Positions 1 to 12,453 of a DNA stretch of 64,000 bases are shown in pieces. A program made the translations under genes and the position numbers. The stretch's first letter is position 1. Every line of letters begins with the position of its first letter. The stretch is taken from the NCBI RefSeq assembly GCF_029227915.1, contig NC_079876.1, positions 30,601,828-30,665,827 of the forward strand. The letters are read 5' to 3'. This DNA is from Hydractinia symbiolongicarpus (Eukaryota > Cnidaria > Hydrozoa > Anthoathecata > Hydractiniidae). A model generated the notes under the pieces. That model made no database searches. It saw only the letters and a program-made list of their open reading frames with translations, and was not told the origin of the DNA.

Positions 1-985
1 CAGTTACTCGGGACAATCGGTTAGCTTTTTATTTAGATATTTAGCTCGATAATTTATTTTTTACAGTTGGTCCAATCCAAGCCGTTAGTGCGCGCTGAAG
101 AAATAGATACAGCTTCAAGAGCTACATTTGACTGACTTTCTAACCGTATCATTCTATTTGAGTTACAGCGATTGCGTTGCATATTGGTACCATCATGTAT
201 TTAGTGATATACTTTTAAAATTACTAGGTTGCATAGATTTTAAAGTTGAAACGATTAAACGCGGGACTTAATTAACTAATTTCAGACTTTGACCTTATAA
301 ATGTGAAAAATGAGACAAATGGACTCCAAGAATTAACATTCTTCTTACTTTGCGATGAATTCTGGAACTCCACAATTACATTGAAGGCTTTGTTAGCTTT
401 TTATTTAAAAAGTTGGTTCGATAAGTCATTTTTTACAGTTGGTCAAATCCATGCAGTTAGCGCACCCTAAAGATATAGTGACAGTTTCAAAAACTATATT
501 TCATTGACTTTCTAACGGTATCACTCCGTTGAGTTACAATGGCTGCGTCACATATTGGTACCATGATGTATTTAGCGAAATTTTTTCAATATTACTAGGT
601 TGCATTGCTTTAAAGGCGAAGCAATTGACCGTGGGACATAATTGAACTGACTTTGGACTTTGACTTTAAAAATGTCAAAAATGAGACAAGTGGACTCCAA
701 GAATTATTCTTCCCACTTTGGTATAACTGCTGGAACTCCGCATTTACACTTGTCAATCGGTTAGCTCTATATTTAAACATTTAATTCGATAAGTCATTTC
801 TTTTACAGTGGGACCAATCCAAGCCGTTGGCGCGCACTGAAAAAGTAAAAAAAACAGTTTCTAAAACTACATTTCATTGACTTTCTAAAGGCATAAGTCC
901 ACTTGAGTTACAACGATTGCGTCACATATTCGTACCAACATGTATTTACAAATATTTGTCCGATATTACTAGGTTGCATTGCTTT
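1..985. repeat. Tandem repeat, unit about 370 bp, three copies
   Basis: Three diverged direct copies begin at GTTAGC landmarks at 20, 392 and 760, giving spacings of 372 and 368 bp. Each copy carries the same ordered landmarks: a TTTTACAGTTGG-like stretch, GACTTTCTAA, GAGTTACA, TTGGTACCA and ATTACTAGGTTGCAT. The third copy breaks off near 985. No open reading frame of note lies inside. The array reaches the left edge of the window, so its full size is unknown. Confidence 0.8.
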
Positions 986-1405
986 TGTTGTTTAGAGGGT
1001 GCCTCGCCTCTCTCAATTCTCAACATCAAGTGTTCTTATAAGCGCCTTAGAAACGAGGTTGTTTAATTTTTAACTCTAACCACAAAATTATTAAAAAACT
1101 TTACAAATTTTAGCGATCTATTTTTGGGGGATTGTTTTTAAGGAAATCTAAAACATGCAAAAAAATTTCTTTTTACAGCTTCGCAGGGCTTTTTCTCACG
1201 ATAAACCATGAAAGGTAAAGTCCGTCTAAATATTATTATTTTTCTGTCATTCTTATATAAGATTTTTAACAAAAATACATTATTAATTTTAGCCGTCAAA
1301 TACAAATTAAAAAAAGAAGGATTCCGAAGATAAGAATCAAAGAAAAACTAAAGAAAATAAAAGATTTTGCCAGTCAACAGAAACTTAAAATCCTTGTTAA
1401 CATTA
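986..1405. other. Gene-free stretch, nothing recognised
   Basis: AT-rich sequence between the tandem repeat and the last exon of the phosphatase-like gene. It presumably contains the 3' UTR of that minus-strand gene. No other feature was seen. Confidence 0.5.
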
Positions 1406-4400
1406 TTATTTATTTTCTAAAAGTGACTTTAACTGTTCGTTTAAGGTTTTTTCATATTCGTAATCTAAGCTTGCTTTGTAATCAATTTGTTGCAAGAGAA
1501 ATTGTTGATGATATCTAGCATGCTGAACGTCTTGTTCGTCTTCTGGCAAGTTTAACAGAATGTAAATCTAAAGAAAAGACGAAATTATTACTTTTCCATT
1601 TTTTTCTTCTAACATTTATTAAGTTGTAAAAAAAAGCTATCTTCCACTTTGTAGGATTTTTTTCCCCCAAGCTTGCAAAATATTAGCTATAGGGAAGAAG
1701 CTTCGTGCTGTTCGTCATCTTGTATTCTGAATCTAAATAAGTTCCTTCGCGGAAGATCATGTGATGTCAACTACTTGATGATAATTTCGCTGACTTAGCC
1801 CCGGCCCAGGACTTTGTATATACACAGGGGTCTTTAACCCAGCGATTGTTGACCACTTGTTTTGTGTTTTAACATTTATAACATGTAAATCTTGTTTGCT
1901 ACTTTTCTCACAAAAAATTGCTTGCTTTTAGTTTTAATAAAAATGCCTGCACAAGTGTAGAGAACGTACGAGTTTTTGTTGTTTACAGTTTGACTTAACA
2001 AGTGTTTTTGGTTCAATTTTTCCTTTGGCTAGATTATTGACCGCGTTAATCATCACGACCACGTTAGTAAACACACAAAGTTGAGACACCAGGTCAAAAA
2101 TTAAGATAACATGGGCGCCGACTAACACCTGGACTTAAAATACCCGCAACCTTGTACCAGGGACCCTTTTAATTTGAAAATGAAACGCGTACATGGCGCG
2201 AAAAACAAAAAAACATGAAATAGTATAAAAAAGAAAGAAAGAAAAAAGAGACAACAACAAGTACGCATTTCATGCTTCATATCAAAAGAACGCTACATTA
2301 CCTGTGATTGAGGTTAAACTTCACGCAAACGCACACAGGTTTAAACGGACCGCACGACAAGCAGGAAATAGCACCCAGAGAAAATTAGAAAGCCGCAAAT
2401 TAGAATTTTTTAGGTTACAATTTTCATTTTCTGCTTTCTAGTGCAACTTCCCATTATTCTTAGTGCAAGAACGTATAGCACAAGAAGACAATTAAAATTA
2501 TTCACAAAATTAAACTTAGTTATAATTTACTCTTCTTCTTTTGCTCCGGGTTTTTTTCAATTGGTTTGGCAACAACATGTTCAAGGAGCCTTTTTTGCCA
2601 TCCGGGAGATAACTGGGTTTAATCCGAAAAATAAATTACCATGAAATGGCGGGTTTTAACGAGGAAGATTGTTGTAAACACAAGAAAATGTGGCTTTATG
2701 TTTGCTTTATCATTTGATTTTTATTCAATAAATGTTAACCCTAGTGGTGCGGTCCATTTGTCAAAAAGCCTAATTTCAACACCACTTTTTTTCTAGCTTC
2801 AATTGATCATTATTTAAGAGTAAAAACGAACTAGATGCTCAATCCCAGCTCATTTGATAGAAAAACACCTAAACTTTCATTTTGGGGTGCAGACATTTGC
2901 GACTGGGCGTCCGTCGCCTCCTGGACCCAGGCAACCCACTCGGCTGTTGACTTTAGTTTAGCATAAGAAAGGATCGCAAGCATTAGATGTGTCGCTAATA
3001 CATTGGCTGCATGCTACATAGGTTTGTGATGACACAAAACTGCCTTTGAGTGATAAAGGGCCGAAGTTTCACCAAAAAGCGCTTTTAAACTCCGGTTTCC
3101 TTTTTAAAAGGCAGTGTTTTTGTCTTACTACTAGCTCTAAACAAAGCCTGTTTGTTGAAATTCCTTGTGACGTAGCTGGGCGGACCTGTAAAACGCTCGT
3201 GGTTATCCCGTATAAATACGGGATCTGCACCTGTAGGGTTAAAGTACTAATTCTCAACATGAAAAAAAACTTGGAAGAAAAATTCAATGCAGAAAAGATA
3301 ATGATTTTTTTAAATGTGTTTTTTTAAATGTATCACGTGATATAAAGAATACATACCGTCAGCCATCCAAGCATCACCCCGAATATGAACCCGGCTAGCA
3401 CATCATACCAAAAGTGTAAATATATCGTGATCATGTAACATGAATACACCAAAGCCAACGTTATTGGAATGAGTTCGATTAATGTTAAAATCAAAACAAA
3501 TTTTCTCGAGTAGATAGTGTAGTGGATGTATAGTACTATGACGGTCATACCATAGAACGACGCCTGCGCAACTCCCGAGGGAAAAGAGAATCTAGAAAAT
3601 TAAATATAATTTCTATTATTTACCTCTTTTACGTGTTTTGACTAATCGATAGATACCGATATGTTGACTAATCGATAGATACCGATATGGTGACTAATCG
3701 ATAGACACCGATATGTTGACTAATCTATATCTATTGATGTGTTGAAGAATAAATAGGTACCGATACGTTAACTAAACGATAGATTTGGATACGTTAACTA
3801 ATCGATAGATGCCAATATATTTTCAACGAATCTTATATATGTTCAACAATTGTGATGCATTTTCAACGAATCTTATATATGTTCAACAATTGTGATGCAT
3901 TTTCAACGAATCTTTATATATATGTTCCATTTTCAACGAGTCATTATGCGGCCAACGCTCGATATCGCGAACACTCAGGGGATCAACAAAAAAGTTTAAG
4001 ATATCGAAAGTTCGAGATAAAGGATAGCGGAGATATCGAGCGCAAAGAAGCTTAATGTTTGAGATAGCGAAATACTCGTATTTGTTTACAAAGTTTATGT
4101 TTCTTGTTAGATTGTTTAGCGGAAATATATGAATAATAGTATTTTTACTTAAAGAAAAAACACTAACATTTTAAATTTCTGTGCTTTAATGAGAATTAGT
4201 CAGATTAATTTTCTGTAATCGGACTTTTTATAAAATCTAATGTTTTTGTTTCAACAACAAGGAAAAAGTTCGAGATGACGTAATAAAATGAGCTAAAGGA
4301 ACCGGGAAAATAATTCCAAAAAGCGAAAGTTCAAGTTTGCATATATTTTTTTTTGTTGAGTATTGCTCCAAATTGGCAACGATAACCGTGTATTTATGAG

Positions 4401-6976
4401 AGATGTTTATATTCACTGTTATTCCAATCTCCTATACGAGTGAGCAAAAGTTTAGTTTAAAAACGTGAAAAATATTTTTAAAACAGGAACCTTTATTTCA
4501 CTTTTTATCTTATCTAACTATTACCTTTCTGCGTCAGGAACATGTTGAGTGCATATGTCAGATGTGACGTAACCAGCAGAACAATTCGCTTTGCTGTAAT
4601 CAGGTTGACATTGTGTTAAGAAGTTTGGTCGTAGTTCTCCTACTGAGCACTTGATCAAATTTAACATAAATTCGTTCAACAGGAATCCACCAATGGCTAT
4701 AATGACCCGATTACACAATCTGCAAAAAAAGAAGTATATACATGTTCCGTAGATACAAAAAATATGTTAAATAGCCGATTTGTAATAAAAGTTGTATATA
4801 AATCGCGATGTCCTGTAAAACTTTTCAAGTTGAAAATGGGCTCGGAAGGAGTTCGAAAATGTACTTTAATATAAAACGTTATATTCCTTTCGAACATATT
4901 TACTACTATTTGTTTTTAATTGTATCACAAGTTTTGTGAAGATTACTTAATCTAATGTTATACATTTATACAAAAAAAACTTTTTTCTGTGGAATTTTTT
5001 TAGCGTGTGTTTATTGTCTACGTATTACAAAAAACTATCCCAATCCAACTAAAGAAATTACAATGTATACCTAACTCGACCTTACCGTGTAACCCAGGCC
5101 TTAATTTTGATTTTACCAATTGATAGGACAATCTCATCATCATTACTTTTATTCCCTTCACTGGGAGAACACCAATATGTTGAAATATCCACAACTATAA
5201 TCTGAAAAAAAGTTAAAAATTTAAAAACAGGACGTCTAACAAGCAAACATGCTTCTAAGATAAATTAATATTTTACAGTTAGTGGTGTTGTTTTGTCCAA
5301 TCTTTAGACGCTAAACAAAACTGGACATACCTTATCAGTAAAAAAAGTCGGCAAAAATATTAGTCACTTGGACAAAATTTAGTCACTTTATGCCGACTAA
5401 ATCTTGAATTTAACTCACTAATAGAGAATAATTGAATAAAACTGATAAAAATTAGCAACAAGAAAGAAAAAAAGGCAAAAAGTGGTAGGCAAAAAAGTCG
5501 GAAAACAAGTTAGGTCAGAAAAACAAAATGTCGGCAAAATCGTTTGGTCAGTAATAAAAAAGTCTGCAAAAATTTTAGTCGGCAAAAAATATTAGTCACC
5601 TCGCCAAAATTTAGCCACTTTTTGCCAATAAGGTAGTGTCTGAAACTTTATTGGACAGCCTCAGAGAAGCATGGCTCGTTCTTAGACGCCGTTCTATAAC
5701 ATATAGTCTGTTTGGATCTATATAGCTTCGCCAGAGACACATTTACAGTTTAGTTTTGACCGTAGTTTGGCTTGGGAAATCTCTCGACACATTCAAGTAA
5801 TTTTAAATGCTATGTATATATTGAGGATATTGTAATGCTTAGACGATACACAACTAATTGAACCAAGCGCAAAACGCACAACGTTATGCTAGCTAGTTTA
5901 TTAAATGGTACCGTACACAAGTTGCACAAAATATTACTTTCTTCATATTCAGTTTATATTGTATTTATGCAATGTTTTCTAACCCTATCCCTACCACACC
6001 CCTCTCTTTATATATGTGCTGTATACCATATAGGGTTAGACGTTGTTTTAATTTCGGCTAGCGGATAGATTAAGCCGGTAAAAAAACAGAATCATAAATT
6101 TATCCTTTATCGATTCTAAACAATGTTTTTTAGCTTATAAAACTAAAATGGGTTTAAAGGTACAAAATAATATATGAAATAAGCCAAATGTTTTTACTAA
6201 CACATGCCAACCCAAAAATATATATAAGGAAGTTGAGGTTGATTACTGCGAGTTTTTTTTTTTAATAAACTAGTCAGTAGCCCGTGAAAAAATATTGAAT
6301 ACAAAATGTGGATATTATTATAGAGAGCAGCGCAGCCTTGTCCCAAGGGTCTTGTGACCCCGCGCCTGAATCGCACGCCATACTTATGTCCCGCATCGCT
6401 ATTTTGTGAATCTCTACACGTCTGCTAACATGAGGTATTAATTATAAGTACGATTATAATGAAACTTTAGTATAAACAAAAAATTTTAATCTTGTTTAGC
6501 TTTTAATTGTCCTTTACTATAGATCAAAAGATATTTTTACAAAAATAAAAATGCTCATTGTTGGTTTATACTTTTTGTTGATATTGATAACTGCCCAAAC
6601 GATTTAACAACCTCCCTGGTTTCTACAAAAATGCAGAAAGATCACAGTAATATAAGCTACCAATTTGAACAGACAGACAAAATAGAGAATCTCTTTGTTG
6701 CATGTCTGTTTAAGTCCTTCTCTATTTCTGCATCCTTTATATAGAAGCAAACTCATCACTTACCACCATCACAATTGCGAGAGCAGTGACACTTCTTGTT
6801 TTTGTAGATATAGTTCTCTCGTGTGGATGTAAAGGTTTCATGAGACTTTCATCGTTGCATAAAAACACGACATGAACCGGACTCATAAAGTAACGATGTA
6901 ATATAAATATTACTGAAGTTATAATTAAACCAATGAAATTTATAGCAAGTATTCGTAAAGTCGCTACCTCTGCCAT
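1406..6976 (-). CDS. Lipid phosphate phosphatase-like (PAP2/LPP family), probable pseudoenzyme
   Basis: Five exons join in frame to 306 aa: 6976-6764, 5201-5086, 4719-4525, 3591-3357 and 1567-1406. The start is the ATG at 6976 in a strong aaaATGG context. The protein has the LPP plan: N-terminal hydrophobic segment, the family's CNDES..PL motif, a glycine-rich membrane segment, then three catalytic motifs. Motif 1 (KX6RP, KCSVGELRP) is intact. Motif 2 reads PSGV instead of PSGH. Motif 3 reads YM-x5-H-x3-D, keeping the nucleophile-type His and the Asp but losing the preceding Ser-Arg. Active LPPs use all of these to dephosphorylate phosphatidate and lysophospholipids at membranes. Loss of the PSGH His and the SR pair suggests a non-catalytic relative, comparable to vertebrate PLPPR proteins. 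The C-terminal exon encodes an acidic, Gln/Leu-rich tail. Introns hold a foldback element and two minisatellites. Confidence 0.82.
3640..3819. repeat. 26-bp minisatellite, about 7 copies
   Basis: Unit GACTAATCGATAGATACCGA plus ATATGTT-like ending repeats about seven times with growing divergence to the right. It lies in an intron of the phosphatase-like gene, just beyond the exon that starts at 3591. Confidence 0.85.
3820..3930. repeat. 40-bp tandem repeat, about 2.7 copies
   Basis: A unit beginning TTTCAACGAATCTTATATAT and ending GTGATGCAT is repeated almost exactly at 3821 and 3861, then partly from 3901. It directly follows the 26-bp array. Confidence 0.8.
5293..5668. mobile_element. Foldback/MITE-like element in an intron
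   Basis: The left part (TTGTCCAAT, then ACCTTATCAG, GTCGGCAAAA, ATTAGTCAC) recurs in inverted order at the right end (CTGTCCAAT and ACCTTATTGG on the minus strand). The two arms are imperfect. Internal motifs such as AGTCGGCAAAAA are also repeated directly. No coding capacity was seen. Confidence 0.55.
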
Positions 6977-6984
6977 TTTAAGTA

Positions 6985-7475
6985 CTTTTAAAACTTCTTT
7001 ACTGTAGCTAACAATAGTTATCAACACTCATTATAGCGCCATTTCACTACATAACTCTATTATCATGCAAATCCAGTTACTCTCTTGCTCACGTTATGGG
7101 TTGTCATGCGTATCCGTGATCTAATTGTGTTATTAAAATAGATAGTAGTTAGTGGTAACTGTCACAGTGCACAACAACGGTAAGACAGTTTTAATGAAAT
7201 CAAAACATATTGTTACTAAAATAAAATTGCTCATTGGTGGTTTATACCTTTGTTGAAATTGATGATTGCCGCGATGTTCCAATTAATGCTGGAATATTTA
7301 AAATTTCTTTACTATAGCCAACGACAATTCTCATAGTGCCATTTCACTACATAACTATGTGTTTATGCAAAAAAAAGTTATTCTCTTGCTCACATTGTAG
7401 GTTGTATCCGCGAAAAGCTAATTGTCTTATAAATTAGGTAATAGTTAGTGGTAACTGTCACAGTACAGAACAAGC
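6985..7475. repeat. Partial tandem duplication upstream of the phosphatase-like gene
   Basis: The stretch from about 6985 to 7175 (TTCTTTACTGTAGC..., CCATTTCACTACATAACT, AGTTAGTGGTAACTGTCAC) recurs from about 7298 to 7470 with small differences. A sequence at 6535-6600 recurs at about 7207-7275. The second copy lacks the first coding exon. Confidence 0.65.
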
Positions 7476-8037
7476 TGAAACATAACTATGGCTTGCCTAG
7501 CTAGAGTTAGCTTAACTACAGCTAACGTAACTGTACCTAGCTTTTTACTTTAGTCAGTACTATTCGAAGTACCGAATAAAGTAACTAGAGCGGTCATAAA
7601 TACAATGTATATAAAAATAAATCTATATAATCAATAAAAAAGGGTCGCAGAGCAGGGAGTAGGGTTCTCTAGGTTCGCAAGCTCAAAATTGTAGATGCCA
7701 CTTTTAGTCGAAACGTAATAGAAACCGAGTTCTCATGTGTTTTATTTTGTTCAATCAAAAAATTTTATCTTAACAGGCACGGTAAGGGCAGGAAAAGCAG
7801 AAAACGGCAAAGGAAAATTAGGAACATTGCAGATTATAGTTAAATAAATATAACTACATTTCGTTGTGATGAAGCAAAACGGTTTTATTTGGAACAAGAT
7901 GCAGGCGCTGCATAAACTATCTCGCTATTAAAAATGCACAACTATGAAACATCCACAATGCGACCCAATTCTACAATTTCTGCTAACAAAAATACAGCCT
8001 ATCGTCCATGGTTAAAAGTCGCGCGATTGAAACGTTT

Positions 8038-8370
8038 ATGGTCTTAAACGGCATTTAGGTGACAAAGAATCAAAATTTTGATGTCACCATCATGTTAGCA
8101 TACTTTTTTTGTTATCTGTGCCAAATTTTGTCGAAAATAAAGTAGTTTTAATTTCGGACCAATTTTGGCCTAAAATGACATTTAGGTGACAAAAATCAAA
8201 ATTTTAATGTCACCATCATGTTCAGCATACGTTTTTTGTTAACTTTGCCAAATTTTGTCTAAAATAAAGTAGTTTTAATTTTTGGACCAATTTTGGCCTA
8301 AAATGACATTTAGGTGACAAAAATCAAAATTATGATGTCACTATTATGTTCAGCATACCTTTTTGCAATT
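8038..8370. repeat. About 125-bp tandem repeat, three copies
   Basis: Three direct copies share GACATTTAGGTGACAAA, GATGTCACCATCATGTT and AAATAAAGTAGTTTTAATTT. Within each, GGTGACA and TGTCACC form a short hairpin-like inverted repeat. Confidence 0.75.
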
Positions 8371-8404
8371 GACCATTTGGGACATGTAGTTAGTTACGAG
8401 TTGG

Positions 8405-8580
8405 AAACCTATCCTCGCAGGCGAGATAGTAAAAAGAAAAAAAAAAAGTAAAAATAGTTACCAAGATGAGATTCGAACACACGACTACTCCCGTGTCGGT
8501 GCTCAGAGAGCCAAAAATTTCCATTTTGGGACGGACAGCTGTATTTAAATACTCCTCGCAGGCGAGATAGTAATAACATT
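8405..8580. repeat. Short direct repeats flanking a tRNA-like remnant
   Basis: CCTCGCAGGCGAGATAGTAA occurs near 8412 and again near 8557. Between them, on the minus strand, GTGTTCGAATCTC resembles a Pol III B box, preceded by CTCTGAGCACC. This could be a decayed tRNA-derived SINE; no cloverleaf could be drawn. Confidence 0.35.
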
Positions 8581-8771
8581 TCGCTAATTAAATTAACTAT
8601 GTGCTATGAAGATAGAGCTGCATGTAATTTTTTCCTTTTGTTAAAGGTTCACTAATGTTCTCCATACCGATCCGAACGCAATATTTAGTGTTTATTCTGG
8701 AAAAACCTCATTACTCATTAAAGTAACTGTCTGGTTTTTATTCGCTGAGAACGGGACAGTTGCAGTAGAAA

Positions 8772-9887
8772 ATGGCGTCCAGTTCAACACAAGTTAAAAT
8801 ACATTTTAGAAATGATCATGACGTTTTAAAGTTTATAGACCATTTGGATTGTGAATTTTCTGCTGAAGAAGATTCTTGGGATGCCTCAACTAAGATTTGT
8901 TTTCAAATATGTCATGCAATGAAATTGTTTTGGCCCTAAGGCGTGCTTTACGTAGCTACCCTTTTTTATATAGCTACCTCTGCTTCATTACTTATGTTTA
9001 GACTCTGATGAAGAAACCGAAAATAAAGTGAGTAGTTCAAGCTGGTCTAATCAGCAAGGGCACACAACCTTTTATAAACAATGAGAACAATAGTTATCAG
9101 GAGAATGACACGCCACCCTCTACAACATCCACGCCACCCTCTACAACATCCACGCCAAAACCACCGTCAGAAAGTAAAAGTCAAAATGAAGCGTATGTAA
9201 CAAAAAACGATTTTACTTTTAATGATGATCAAACTACTGGAGAAAAAAATGGTTAAAATAGGCAGGGATTTTCAATGCTAAAGGCATTTGTCACCACCAG
9301 TTGTTGCGTAGACACGTAAAAGTTAACGAATGGCGGTCGTTCAAGTCGCTTCAAAGAAGGGGTCACTCGAGATGCAGCTAACGAAGAGCAACAATCCAAA
9401 TCAAAGAGAAGGTCTAGGTTTACTGGGAGCCCTGGGATAAATGTCCAAACTTACGACTCAAAAAGTACCCTTTAATCACTGAAGTAATTCTTAACGTACG
9501 AAATGCTCGATAAGAACTTACAAACGACCTTGTAAAAATACTGATCAACAGTCCCAAACTCCAGGAAAAGATTCACTCAAGTCAAAAAGTATGTTCAGTA
9601 AATGGGTACCAACGAATCGTGATGAGCTCTGAATACACGTAACTGTCCTACTTATGATGAGAATCGTTCAGAAACCACAGTCTGGCATGTACTGGATAAA
9701 CGATTCGCTTTTTAAAACTCCTATTTTCGGGGAAATGTGTCATATGATAAGGTCAATGATTCACTTCTCTGAAGTTGTTGACTATGATCTAAATGATAGC
9801 CTACATAGGTTGCGCTTCTTTATTGAAAAGATATCTGAAAAGTTTGAAACCGTTTACACACCAACGGGAAATATTGCAATTGACGAA

Positions 9888-9923
<36 letters not shown>

Positions 9924-11290
9924 TTTATTCGGGTTCCATTATACAATGGTTCTTATCCCTATAATAACATAATAATAACAACAATAAGAATAAAAAGTTT
10001 AGAACAAAAATGATACAAGAAGCATGGAGATCTAGGTTTCAATAAGAGTTGTAGATTTAGGTTTTGTTAAATGGTTGTTGATAGATTAAATAGAGGAAAG
10101 GCATAGGCTATAGTTGTATATCGGCGGAAGGTCTCCTTCGACTCTGAAAGACTTCGTATACTATATATATATATATATAAAAAAAAAAAAAAAAAAAAAA
10201 AAATTCTATAATATAAAACCCAAGCATAGGAAGGCTCACTGTGGAGGCTCAGAGACTTATCTTTGTGAAAAGAAAGGTTATCTTTCAGGGTTCTATCAAA
10301 ACGTGAGCGGTATGAAATTAAATTGTTTATGCTGTGCAAGAGCAATACGGGATATTTACCGAAGTTTATTATTTATACTGGTGCAACCACTGATTATGGT
10401 AATTGTAGTGACATATACTTACCCGCAGAAAATGAAATTTATCAGAAGCTGTTGAAGATTATAGGTCTCTATCCAGAGTTGTATTATCTTTCAGGAGACC
10501 TTTTCTACATAAGATTACGTCCCTACACTAGATAAGTATTACACTTTGCCAGAGCTAGTAATTGCGTTACTGAATACGCAAAACAGATTCTTAAGGGGCA
10601 TTTTGCAAGAGAGAGGCCTTTCCTACAGACTTTGGTCCTGGAAGCTAAATAAAGGAGACTCGCCTATAACAAACCATTATGATAACATAATTGTCCTTAG
10701 ATGGAATGATGTCACCAAAACAAAAGCACCAAGTTTGTAAGAATGCTCTCGACAATCCACACAGGAGAGCTCGTGAATAGTAGAAACGACTTACTGGAGA
10801 ACCTGCATATAAACCAGACGTGAGAGTTTTGATTCCTTATATTTCCCAAAGGAGAGAAATCAAGTGGTGTCGAAAACTGGCAGAGTTGTTGGCTTTATAG
10901 TTTACCAAAAACTGAATCCGGGTAATAAGCATTTTGACCATTTATGTTTTCGTAAACAACTATTCAACGAAATAATTATTTTTCACAGTTTTGGTGTGAA
11001 AAACTGTCAAACTGGTAAAAAGAACACTGCTGACAAACCTTTGAGATTGATTGAAAAGACAATTCATCCAATCCTACTCCAGGAGCGGTAAGAAGAATGT
11101 CCCACACCTTGAATACGTCCGCTGTCGCAGAAGAGGCATGCGAAAAGATAGTCGGTACTGGTGTGCTGAATGTGGTGTAAGGTTTTATTCAATGGATTCT
11201 TTTAAGGCTTCTGGGTTTACTTTTTTAATTTTGCATAACCGGTTCCGGAGTTTTAACTGGCTTAGCACTTATGTTATTTCCACCAAATAA
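8772..11290 (+). pseudogene. Decayed piggyBac-type transposase
   Basis: Fragments in several frames line up with a piggyBac transposase. They are an acidic N terminus from the ATG at 8772, a DDE-domain stretch at 9654-9890 ending in TGNIAIDEY (the family's IDE motif), and a stretch from 10205 with KPKHRK and GYLSGF. Further on come an IIYTG-like segment near 10360, LRWNDV near 10710, and a C-terminal zinc-ribbon remnant at 11051-11230 with paired cysteines (RCRRRG...RYWCAEC). Frameshifts and stops occur throughout, and no long ORF remains. After the IDE motif the reading is interrupted by about 310 bp bounded by a T run (9891-9920) and an A run (10180-10203). Terminal inverted repeats and TTAA ends were not identified. 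Confidence 0.75.
9891..10203. repeat. Insertion bounded by poly-T and (TA)n/poly-A tracts
   Basis: A run of about 30 T opens this segment and a (TA)n tract followed by about 24 A closes it. Piggybac-like reading stops at the left edge and resumes just after the right edge, so the segment looks like an insertion. No clear target duplication is visible. Confidence 0.5.
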
Positions 11291-11522
11291 GGAGCGCACT
11301 GGAGTACCAACTGAAAAAATAGGTTAAGCAGAGAAGCCAAATCACAACAAGTCGTCGCTTGGTCGCCTTGTTTGGTTTTAATTTGCTTTAAACTTCGTAC
11401 TTTTTGCGAAGTGGTTATATTCTTCGAAATTTTCTTTGATACAATCTATAAAACGTCACTAATTAATTTGCTCTGTAATTTACCAAACTTGATGTTTAAA
11501 TATTATTAACTGCTAGATTTAA

Positions 11523-11957
11523 CAGCTTCTCAGCGATTAAGATTGTGCGTGAAAGAAATTAATGCCCATAGGACCCGTGATATTTTTGATCTATCATCAT
11601 ATGAATTGTATCAGCTGATGTGTCGAGTTTCCATGCAGATTAAAAAAAGAAAAGAAAAAAAGTATGGGAAAATAGATCAAAACAATTTGTACCAACAGGA
11701 CACACTAATTGCATTCAGGAACGCATGGCGAAGAGGTCTTATTGACAATGGGAAAAAGTGAATATTAAAACTGACAAAGAATTTGACAAGTCGCAAAGTT
11801 TTGTCTCACAGACGAAAGCAACTTTCACAACTTGTAATGAGAATAAACCCAATGCCACTGGTTCCTTAAAAGAATGTGAAGTTGAAAACTTTATGAAGTC
11901 AAATACTTCGACGTTGAAGATGGTAAGTTACTTCAACGAACAATATGGAGGATTTTG
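11523..11957 (+). other. Two short adjacent ORFs of unknown origin
   Basis: An open stretch to the stop at 11759-11761 encodes a basic, Lys/Arg-rich segment. The next open stretch (from about 11761) is Ser/Thr/Asn-rich. No family is recognised. They follow the piggyBac remnant and may be debris of the same or another element. Confidence 0.2.
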
Positions 11958-12344
11958 ATCAGCGTTTCAAACTGTACCCATTTCAATTTACTGCGGACGT
12001 TAGAAAAACATCCTAAGCAACCTAATTTTCCTACGCTACAATCATGTGGAATCGTTTCGACACAAAAGTTACGAGAGCGAAACGGAACTATCGAATCTGG
12101 TATGGAGACTGAAAGATTAGTCCAAACCGTACCAACTGTCATTGATTATCGCTGCAAGAGCATTCCCATACAAATGAGGAACACGGAGATGTGATCTTTG
12201 CCTGTCACAGAGAACGCTTATAATTAGATCTGAACCTAAGCGACTCTTGAATAAACGAACTGAGCTTTTATCAAAGTGCCGACATAGAATTAAGTTTATA
12301 ATAGGAAATATTATTTATATTCTATGTTGTAACAAAATAGATGT

Positions 12345-12453
12345 TTTTAACCAACCTCGTCCCTAGGGTCTTGTAGCCTTGAGCCGTTATTACAGAGTGG
12401 CCGCTATCAGCTTCATAACAAGGCAAAATGTCCTGGGAACGAGGTTGGTTTTT
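12345..12453. mobile_element. Short foldback element with about 20-bp inverted ends
   Basis: TTTTTAACCAACCTCGTCCC at the left end is matched on the minus strand by TTAAAAACCAACCTCGTTCCC at the right end. The element is about 110 bp and has no coding capacity. A related string, CAGCCTTGTCCCAAGGGTCT, occurs near 6335, suggesting a dispersed family. Confidence 0.65.

Noticed and set aside
6977-7027. Longer N terminus for the phosphatase-like gene starting at 7027
   Set aside because: The codon at 7027 is not ATG on the minus strand. The first ATG in frame is at 6976 and has a good context.
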